A stretch of DNA of 64,000 bases from Bosea sp. Tri-49 (GTDB lineage Bacteria; Pseudomonadota; Alphaproteobacteria; Rhizobiales; Beijerinckiaceae). A program made the position numbers and the translations under genes. Shown in pieces: positions 58,757-64,000 of the stretch. The first letter of the stretch is position 1. Each line of letters opens with the position of its first letter. The stretch is from the NCBI RefSeq assembly GCF_003952665.1, contig NZ_CP017946.1:1488001-1552000 (forward strand). The letters are read 5' to 3'. A model generated the notes under the pieces. That model was not told the origin of the DNA, made no database searches, and saw only the letters and a list, made by a program, of their open reading frames with translations.

Positions 58757-59398
58757 CTAGAGCCCGGTCACGTCGACCGCGGCATACAGGCCATCATTGA
58801 CGCTGACCCCGAAGAAGCCGCCGCCGGGAATGTTGTACTGCGTTGGGAAGATGGTGGAGCCTGAACGGCGCAGCCCCCAATATTGAATTCCGCTGATCGG
58901 ATCGAAGTGGCGAGTGTGGGTTAGAGCCAGAGGCGCATACACTCTATCCGAGGGGCCGCCGAAGCCGACACTGCCGGGCAAAACTGCGCGGGCCTTCAGC
59001 GGATTCATGTCGGAATGGAATGTCCGCTCACCGAGAGCATTAAAGACTTCTAAGCCAACGTTACTGAAAGGCGCAGGAGGAATGATGTCAAAAACATAAA
59101 TCTGAGCAGTTTCGAACTCGTCGAACGACAAGATGAACTGCCTCATGATCAGCAGATAGAAAGTCCAAACGCCGCCGACATATTCCGTTCTCAGTACGGT
59201 CACGGCAAGATTTGATGTGACAGGCGCGATCAAGATCGCTTCGCCGGCGACCGAGACCGAATAAGTGTTGGCGGTGAAATTTGAGCCTGCTGCGACATGG
59301 ACGCTCAACGGGATTAGCTGTTTGAACCCATAATTCTTCCAGTTTTCGTCGATTTGCACTGAACCGAAATCGTTAAGGATGTATAGACCCCCTGTCAT
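58757..59398 (-). CDS. Phage tail-tip protein of unknown function
   Basis: 213 residues, MTGGLYILNDFGSVQIDENW; the ATG at 59398 overlaps the upstream TAA (TAATG). Mostly beta-strand ('NTYSVSVAGEAILIAPVTSN', 'VWTFYLLIMRQFILSFDEFE'), with 'LEVFNALGERTFHSDMNPLK' and a long 'YAPLALTHTRHFDPISGIQY'. Similar proteins ('...LEVYNASGQ..FHS...') accompany J-like proteins in many proteobacterial phages; role unknown. Lower GC than its neighbours. Confidence 0.65.
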   Translation of the reverse strand: MTGGLYILNDFGSVQIDENWKNYGFKQLIPLSVHVAAGSNFTANTYSVSVAGEAILIAPVTSNLAVTVLRTEYVGGVWTFYLLIMRQFILSFDEFETAQIYVFDIIPPAPFSNVGLEVFNALGERTFHSDMNPLKARAVLPGSVGFGGPSDRVYAPLALTHTRHFDPISGIQYWGLRRSGSTIFPTQYNIPGGGFFGVSVNDGLYAAVDVTGL

Positions 59399-59691
59399 TA
59401 GTACACCCAAACGATAATGCGCTGGTCACAGAGAAAACTCGAAAAATGCATCAGGTTTCCGTCGAAGATGATGGACGGGACCGTTTCATTGTTTGCTCCG
59501 AATCCGAGCGCGCTGCCGTGAGGTGTCGCTGAGAAAAACGGTGCGCCAGTCAGCAACCCATCGATCGTGATCGTGCCGGCCGCGCCCGCGGGAAAGAAGA
59601 AGATGCCAAGGAACCTGGGGATCCGGTCGGTGCCATCGATCTTCTTGTTGCCGAATTGGTCAAAGACCTCAAACCCAGCCGGCACTACCAA
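59398..59691 (-). CDS. Small phage tail-tip protein
   Basis: 97 residues, MVVPAGFEVFDQFGNKKIDG. Beta-type pattern with 'FLGIFFFPAGAAGTITIDGL' and 'SIIFDGNLMHFSSF'. The opening 'GFEVFDQFGNKKID' resembles the 'LEVFNALGERTFHS' element of the next gene, so the two share a structural motif. Its start overlaps the end of the J-like gene by 7 bases. Confidence 0.6.
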   Translation of the reverse strand: MVVPAGFEVFDQFGNKKIDGTDRIPRFLGIFFFPAGAAGTITIDGLLTGAPFFSATPHGSALGFGANNETVPSIIFDGNLMHFSSFLCDQRIIVWVY

Positions 59692-62600
59692 ACCCCGAGA
59701 CGCACGCGCAGCACCTCGCTCGCGTCATAGACCAAGATCTGGCTGGCGCTGATAACCAGCCGCGCGCCGGTGGCGGCCGACAGGATCGTCACCGTGCCAT
59801 CCGCAGCGACGAAGAAGCGATTGTTGATGTTGAGCGCGCCGGCGAGGATTGAGCCGAGATCCGCCGAAATCGCGTCGAGCTTGGTGACGTTGATCTTGTC
59901 AGCGCTAACGGCGCCGGCCTGGATTTTCGCGGCGATCACCGCGTTGGCGGCGATCTCGTTAGCCGTAACGGCACCGGCGGCGAGCTTGGCTGTCGTGACC
60001 GCATTGGCCTTCAGCTTCGGCGTCGAGATTGAGTCAGGCGCGATCTGAGTTTCGGAGATGACGCCGACGAGGTCATCGGTGTTGACCGCCGCAACCCAAA
60101 CGCCATTCTCGTATTTGTAGAGCTTGAGGTCGCTGCCTTCGAGGTTGGCGATCAGCTTCGGCCCGGTGTAGCCGACCGGATCGGGCAAGCCGTCGGTCAG
60201 GCCGACCGGCTCGATCCCATCGGTGAAAGCCTCGAGCCGCAGCGAACCGTGAATGGCATTCTCAAGGTTGAGAACAGCCGGCTTCACTAAGAACTGCGTC
60301 GAGACGATCGCGCTGCGCGTGCCGGCCTGCGAAACCACAAAGGCCCGGACGTAGATGATGCCGGTGTATTCCCGTAGCGGGTATGAGCCGGAGGAGGCCT
60401 CGCCGTAGTGAGCATTCTCGGAGGTCTCCCAATTGTCGTAGGAGACCAGCACGACATAGGCGGCTGCTTGGCGAACCCTGCCGCAGGTCCAGTCCATGAA
60501 CATCGCGCCGTTCTTCTGGACGGCATTGGCGCGGACATAGGGGATGACGAGGCTATCCGGCGTCTCCAGCCCTGAGGATGGCGGTGGCGGGGGCGGCGTG
60601 ATCGACTCGCCCAGTGCGCTCCAGACCTCAGGCGCGTCATAGACCGCCTCGACATCGACCCGCGTCTCGCCGCTGAAGCGGATCGACCGGATCAGCCAAG
60701 CGTCCTGTACCGTCGAAAGCGTGCCGATGACGATCGTGGTGAACTGCTGCGTGGCGGTGTTCAAAACCTGATCGAGCGTCAGGCCGGTCAGCAGGAAAGC
60801 CTGCGCAACATCGTCGGCATTGAGGACCAGCGAAGAGCCGTCTCGCGTGACTGCGATCGGGCCCCATTCCTTACCGTCCCTCGCCCGAAGAATGGCGTAT
60901 GGGCTGGCGGGCAGATCGAGGTCGCTGTCGATCTCAATACGAAAGCCGTCGCGCGCGAGGATACCGCCCGTCTGGAGAGCGTCGAAGTACCAGCTGTCAA
61001 TGCTGGCTGAATCGTTCGGCAGCAGCAGCCGGCCGGCGAGCTCCGTCGCAACGCTGCGCCGCTCGCGCCGATAATAGGCCGTCGCTGCCGCCCAGGTAGC
61101 GAGATGGATCGCATGGGCCGCATCGGTGACGCCCGTGGCCGCCATCCGGCGCGGCGTCGTGGTCAACGTGCCGAAGGTGACGCGCTTCTCGCGCCGACGT
61201 TTCGGATCGCCGCCGGCGAGCCATTCGACGATGACATCAGCCGAGCCATCCGAGAGATCGAGCGTGAATTCCTGCGCGCTCGAATCCCGCAGGATCTGGC
61301 GCCGGGAAATGACGTGCTTGCGGACCGACTTCGCCTCGTCGCGGACGATCGTCCAGATCGACCCGAGCCGCAGCGGCGACGCCCGCATCGTGCCAAGTAC
61401 GGTCGAGAGCGCCTCATAGACGGAGATCGGTCCGCGGATGACGCCAGAGAACGCGTCGTACTCGGTCAGCGTGTCGAAGTAGTGCTTCAGGCGCGCGAGA
61501 TCGATCGAGCCGTCGGCGATGCCGGCGCCGTGCAGCTGGTTGCGCAAGATGTCTGCCGCGGCCCAGACGCACTTGTCGGTCTCTTCCTCGACCCAACCTG
61601 TGACACCGCCATACCAGACCGGCAGGATGCGGCTGCTCTCGACTTCGACCTCGCCGAAGGAGGTCACGCCCAGCGCCTTGCCGGAGCGGATCACCATGGC
61701 AAGTTCGGTCACGCCAGGGCGGACTATCGCCTCCGGTACATGGGCGCGCAGGCCCTCCCACACCACGGCGTTCGTGATGTCGGCAGTGAAGCCTCCGGGA
61801 TGCTCCACCTCCGCAGCCGCCCCGGTGTTGCGGGCGCGGTAGGTGTATCGGCCGGCCGTGATATTGACGAAGCTGGTAAACCGCATCGGGCGCGTCGTCA
61901 GCGTGTTTCCGCCATCGCTGAAGAGCGTCGACCAAGCGCCGATGACATTGCCGTCTTCATCGCAGGGCGCGTATTCGAAGAGCACGCCCCAATCGGTCGG
62001 GAACTGCTTCCCCTCGAACTTTCCGGACTGCGGGACGGCATAGACGCCCTGCGGCAGCGAGAAGTCGAGCTGAATGCGGCTCTGATCCGGCGCATCGACC
62101 CCGAAGTCGAACGGCCCGGCCCAGTTCGGGAAGTCGGTTGCGCGCGGCAGTTCGTTGCCGGAGACGGCTTGCACGGTTGCAACGGCGCCCGGCACCAGCG
62201 AGGACGTGCCGCCGGGCTGGATCACCTCGAAGTTCGCGCCGGTGAACGGTGGCGTCAGACCACCGCTATCCGTCCACATGGTGATGCCGCCGACGCGGAT
62301 CGACTTGATCGCATATTTGCCGCAGCCGATCGTCAGGCGCTTGTAGAGCACCTGGTCGTCGCCATCGTAGACGGCGTAATCCGGCTGCGAGAGATCCGGC
62401 GAGTTCCAGCAGCGGCCATAGAGAACTGGAATGCGGTCGCCCGAGCGCGGCAGGTTGCCGCCGCCGGAAACGCCATAGACCGGGCGGTTCTCGGCTTCCT
62501 TGTTGGCTTTCGCCTGCGTCGCCTTCGACAGCAGGTATCCGGCACCAGCCAGCAACGCAGCCGACCCGGCCGCCCAGATCGTGCCACCAACAGCACTCGA

Positions 62601-62996
62601 TGCGGCAAGGCCGAGTGCCCCATTGAGCGCGCCAATTGCCCAGAACTGCCCGACCGCCGCCAGCGCGATGGTGGCGACGACCAGGCCGATTGCTGCGCCC
62701 ATCTGCTTGCCGCCGCCGCGGCCCGTCTGCCCGCCACCGCCGCCACCCTGAGGCAAATAGACGATGACGACGGTGTCTTGCGGCCCAACGGTCGTGTGGC
62801 GCCACTGCTTGCGCAGACGAACGGAGAAATCCGTCACCGCCAGCGGCTGCCCCTTGCGGTGCAGGCTGACGATATGCGGGCGCGAGCGGTCCGCATGCCG
62901 TCGCACCAGCGTCGACAGTCGGCGCCGGCCACGCGGCGTGATGATGCCGTCGCCGGCCTTCTGGCCGTCGCAGCGCTGGAAGAGGATTGCTGTCAT
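59685..62996 (-). CDS. Tail-tip host-specificity protein, lambda J-like with I-type N-terminus
   Basis: 1103 residues from the ATG at 62996 (MTAILFQRCDGQKAGDGIIT). Residues 60-200 look like lambda gpI ('GPQDTVVIVYLPQGGGGGGQ', then Gly/Ala-rich hydrophobic stretches such as 'AAIGLVVATIALAAVGQFWA'). The remainder is the J-type central fibre: 'GRCWNSPDLSQPDYAVYDGD', 'YDAFSGVIRGPISVYEALST', a fibronectin-like part, and C-terminal 'ISTPKLKANAVTTAKLAAGA' repeats. The last 60 residues ('ISADLGSILAGALNINNRFF') recur in the small gene at 63399. It binds the host receptor and guides DNA injection. Confidence 0.9.
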   Translation of the reverse strand: MTAILFQRCDGQKAGDGIITPRGRRRLSTLVRRHADRSRPHIVSLHRKGQPLAVTDFSVRLRKQWRHTTVGPQDTVVIVYLPQGGGGGGQTGRGGGKQMGAAIGLVVATIALAAVGQFWAIGALNGALGLAASSAVGGTIWAAGSAALLAGAGYLLSKATQAKANKEAENRPVYGVSGGGNLPRSGDRIPVLYGRCWNSPDLSQPDYAVYDGDDQVLYKRLTIGCGKYAIKSIRVGGITMWTDSGGLTPPFTGANFEVIQPGGTSSLVPGAVATVQAVSGNELPRATDFPNWAGPFDFGVDAPDQSRIQLDFSLPQGVYAVPQSGKFEGKQFPTDWGVLFEYAPCDEDGNVIGAWSTLFSDGGNTLTTRPMRFTSFVNITAGRYTYRARNTGAAAEVEHPGGFTADITNAVVWEGLRAHVPEAIVRPGVTELAMVIRSGKALGVTSFGEVEVESSRILPVWYGGVTGWVEEETDKCVWAAADILRNQLHGAGIADGSIDLARLKHYFDTLTEYDAFSGVIRGPISVYEALSTVLGTMRASPLRLGSIWTIVRDEAKSVRKHVISRRQILRDSSAQEFTLDLSDGSADVIVEWLAGGDPKRRREKRVTFGTLTTTPRRMAATGVTDAAHAIHLATWAAATAYYRRERRSVATELAGRLLLPNDSASIDSWYFDALQTGGILARDGFRIEIDSDLDLPASPYAILRARDGKEWGPIAVTRDGSSLVLNADDVAQAFLLTGLTLDQVLNTATQQFTTIVIGTLSTVQDAWLIRSIRFSGETRVDVEAVYDAPEVWSALGESITPPPPPPSSGLETPDSLVIPYVRANAVQKNGAMFMDWTCGRVRQAAAYVVLVSYDNWETSENAHYGEASSGSYPLREYTGIIYVRAFVVSQAGTRSAIVSTQFLVKPAVLNLENAIHGSLRLEAFTDGIEPVGLTDGLPDPVGYTGPKLIANLEGSDLKLYKYENGVWVAAVNTDDLVGVISETQIAPDSISTPKLKANAVTTAKLAAGAVTANEIAANAVIAAKIQAGAVSADKINVTKLDAISADLGSILAGALNINNRFFVAADGTVTILSAATGARLVISASQILVYDASEVLRVRLGVW

Positions 62997-62997
62997 G

Positions 62998-63405
62998 TCA
63001 GGCGGGTACGTAGAAGCTCGGGCTGGCCCAGTTGCGGGCGGAGAGTTCGAGCAGGCTGTCGAAGACGACGCCGTGCTCTTCGTCAGTGTGCAGCACCCCG
63101 CCGCCATCGAGGGCGAGCCAGGTGCCGCAGTGAACCGCGGCGCGGCTCGGGCCGTGGCCGCGACGGGTCATGAAGACGACGGCGCCGTGCTCCGGCTCAG
63201 CGACCTGGCGCCAGTCGCCTGCCTCGTCGCGACCCGCCATCAAGGCGATGAGCTCGCGCTTGCTCTCCGGCACGCTCAGCACGATCGGCAGCGGGCGGCC
63301 GAAGATCTGCGCCTGACTGAGCCGGGTCAGCTCCCAGCAGTGCAGGCCGGTACGATCGTAGGGCTTGCCGATGTGGGCAGCGAGAAAGCTCTCGACGCTC
63401 ACCAC
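62998..63405 (-). CDS. NlpC/P60 family tail assembly protein (lambda K-like)
   Basis: 135 residues. Catalytic Cys in 'TGLHCWELTRLSQAQIFGRP', His in 'RAAVHCGTWLALDGGGVLHT'. In siphophage tails this small peptidase sits next to the J protein and helps assemble the tip or opens the cell wall. Stop 1 bp from the J start. Normal length for the phage form, without the JAB domain of lambda K. Confidence 0.9.
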   Translation of the reverse strand: MVSVESFLAAHIGKPYDRTGLHCWELTRLSQAQIFGRPLPIVLSVPESKRELIALMAGRDEAGDWRQVAEPEHGAVVFMTRRGHGPSRAAVHCGTWLALDGGGVLHTDEEHGVVFDSLLELSARNWASPSFYVPA

Positions 63406-63626
63406 CGCCCCATGCAGACCCGCAGCACGCCGTTAGCGTCGAAGACCCTCATGGTGCCGTCGGCACCGATTACTAAGCGCGAACCGATATTGATCGAGCC
63501 GGCGACAATCGACCCGAGATCGGCGTCGATAGCTGTCAACTCTGAGGATTTGGCCGCGGCGACAGTGGGGATCACCGCTGCAGCAGGCGCGGCGCCGAGC
63601 AGCGCGAGAAATTGACGACGAAGCAC
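63399..63626 (-). CDS. Small protein with Tat-like signal and J C-terminal module
   Basis: 75 residues from a GTG at 63626 with AGGAG 7 bases upstream. The N-terminus VLRRQFLALLGAAPAAAVIP has the RRxFL pattern of twin-arginine signals, and 'TVAAAKS' could be the cleavage site. The remainder, 'LTAIDADLGSIVAGSINIGS', 'RLVIGADGTMRVFDANGVLR' and 'VCMGRW', is a near copy of the end of the J-like protein (LDAISADLGSILAGALNINN ... LRVRLGVW). It overlaps the NlpC gene by 7 bases. A stand-alone copy of a tip module with an export-type leader is unusual. Confidence 0.65.
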   Translation of the reverse strand: MLRRQFLALLGAAPAAAVIPTVAAAKSSELTAIDADLGSIVAGSINIGSRLVIGADGTMRVFDANGVLRVCMGRW

Positions 63627-63638
63627 TTCGGCTCTCCT

Positions 63639-63932
63639 ATGGAACAGGAACGATGGGAGGACGACTTGGACGACAGAGAACGTGCTGATGCCGTGGCGCA
63701 TCGGATCGCGATGGCTTCGCTCATGCAGACCATCTACGGAGCCTTGATGAATGCCGGCAGCAAAGCTGACTTCCGCCAAATGGCGCAGGCGCTAGAAGAG
63801 GCGACCGTCAAGAATTTGGAGCAACTGAGCACCCAGGCTGATGAGCTAACTACCGAGTACGTGCGCGAGGCGGCGTCCGGCTATGTGAGCCGGTTCTTCG
63901 CATCGATCCGAGTACCACCGCACCTGCCGTGA
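63639..63932 (+). CDS. Small helical protein on the opposite strand of the tail operon
   Basis: 97 residues, MEQERWEDDLDDRERADAVA. All-helical, rich in Ala, Glu and Gln ('ASLMQTIYGALMNAGSKADF', 'EATVKNLEQLSTQADELTTE'). Its ATG is only 12 bp from the divergent GTG at 63626, so the two ribosome regions overlap. No strong ribosome site. No family recognised; position inside the late operon suggests a lysogen-expressed gene. Confidence 0.5.
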   Translation: MEQERWEDDLDDRERADAVAHRIAMASLMQTIYGALMNAGSKADFRQMAQALEEATVKNLEQLSTQADELTTEYVREAASGYVSRFFASIRVPPHLP

Positions 63933-63951
63933 ATCGCGCCGGCGGCGCGAT
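63933..63951. terminator. Perfect palindrome between convergent genes
   Basis: ATCGCGCC-GGC-GGCGCGAT (63933-63951) immediately after the stop of the 63639 gene, touching the stop of the leftward gene ending at 63951. Strong stem without a T-run. It would separate convergent transcripts. Confidence 0.4.
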
Positions 63952-64000
63952 CACTGCCCATAGAGCGCAGGATACAGATCGAGGTCATAAGTCAGGCCGG
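63951..64000 (-). CDS. 3' end of a phage tail gene cut by the window edge
   Basis: The last 16 codons of a leftward gene read GLTYDLDLYPALYGQ and stop (TGA at 63951-63953). In gene order a DUF2163/BR0599-type tail protein would be expected just upstream of the NlpC/P60 gene. The short end is compatible with that but cannot prove it. Confidence 0.4.
   Translation of the reverse strand, partial: GLTYDLDLYPALYGQ

Larger units (their letters stand above)
42452..64000. mobile_element. Prophage integrated at tRNA-Asp, left part; continues past window
   Basis: Bounded on the left by the tRNA-Asp fragment. Contents are phage-type: Dam and C5 methyltransferases, many small unknown genes, a lysis group with GH19 endolysin, a glycosyltransferase cassette and a siphovirus-type tail tip with lambda J/K-like proteins. 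Early genes at 42619-45825 read rightward; lysis and tail genes read leftward. Integrase, repressor, packaging, capsid and tape-measure genes are not in view and should lie to the right, where the intact tRNA-Asp is also predicted. Whether the prophage is inducible cannot be told; two frameshifted remnants show some decay. Confidence 0.85.

Noticed and set aside
61104..63173. 689-codon rightward frame opposite the J-like gene
   Set aside because: Arg/Asp-rich antisense frame; the leftward strand has a coherent tail protein.

Overview
The window is high-GC DNA from an alphaproteobacterium of the Hyphomicrobiales (Rhizobiales). The signs are a complete 14-gene complex I operon followed by birA, an RNase J gene, a methylmalonyl-CoA epimerase gene and a DUF1467 gene, and queA next to two cyclophilin genes. 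A Bosea-like genus would fit, but that is inference. The window has two unlike halves: ordinary chromosome from 1 to about 42,450, and a prophage from about 42,452 to the right edge.

Chromosomal part. 1-4.7 kb: a TetR regulator cut by the left edge, divergent from a small VOC-fold protein, then a periplasmic purine nucleoside permease. These meet, tail to tail, a leftward group of two cyclophilins, a secreted protein and queA. 4.74-5.14 kb is a gene-free stretch with a plus-strand intrinsic terminator, suggesting a small RNA. 5.1-25.85 kb: a leftward block nuoABCDEFGHIJKLMN-birA-rnj-mce-ridA-like-DUF1467. Five unrelated small genes lie between the nuo genes, several translationally coupled to them. 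26.2-27.3 kb: two secreted proteins meeting at a strong palindrome. 27.4-42.35 kb: a catabolic island with a class III aminotransferase, an IclR regulator, an oligopeptide-type ABC transporter without ATPase genes, three M81 (MlrC-like) metallopeptidases, a D-serine-deaminase-like PLP enzyme and a complete polar amino acid ABC transporter. Together these suggest import and breakdown of an unusual, possibly D-amino-acid-containing, peptide.

Prophage part. At 42,452-42,501 lies the 3' 50 bases of a tRNA-Asp(GTC) gene with unrelated DNA where its 5' half should be. This is the left attachment site, so the intact tRNA and probably the integrase lie beyond the right edge. Inside come Dam-type and C5-type DNA methyltransferases. 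The C5 gene carries a second long frame that also looks like a phage protein family (possible dual coding). Then follow small early genes, a large low-GC membrane protein with a tandemly duplicated domain, a series of short genes separated by intrinsic terminators, and a lysis group (holin-like, lipoprotein, GH19 endolysin). A glycosyltransferase cassette (putative lysogenic conversion genes) sits beside a frameshifted tail remnant. A lambda-like tail tip follows (SGNH esterase, collagen-like fibre, small tip proteins, fused I/J host-specificity protein, NlpC/P60 protein). Late genes read leftward, so head and packaging genes should lie to the right of the window.
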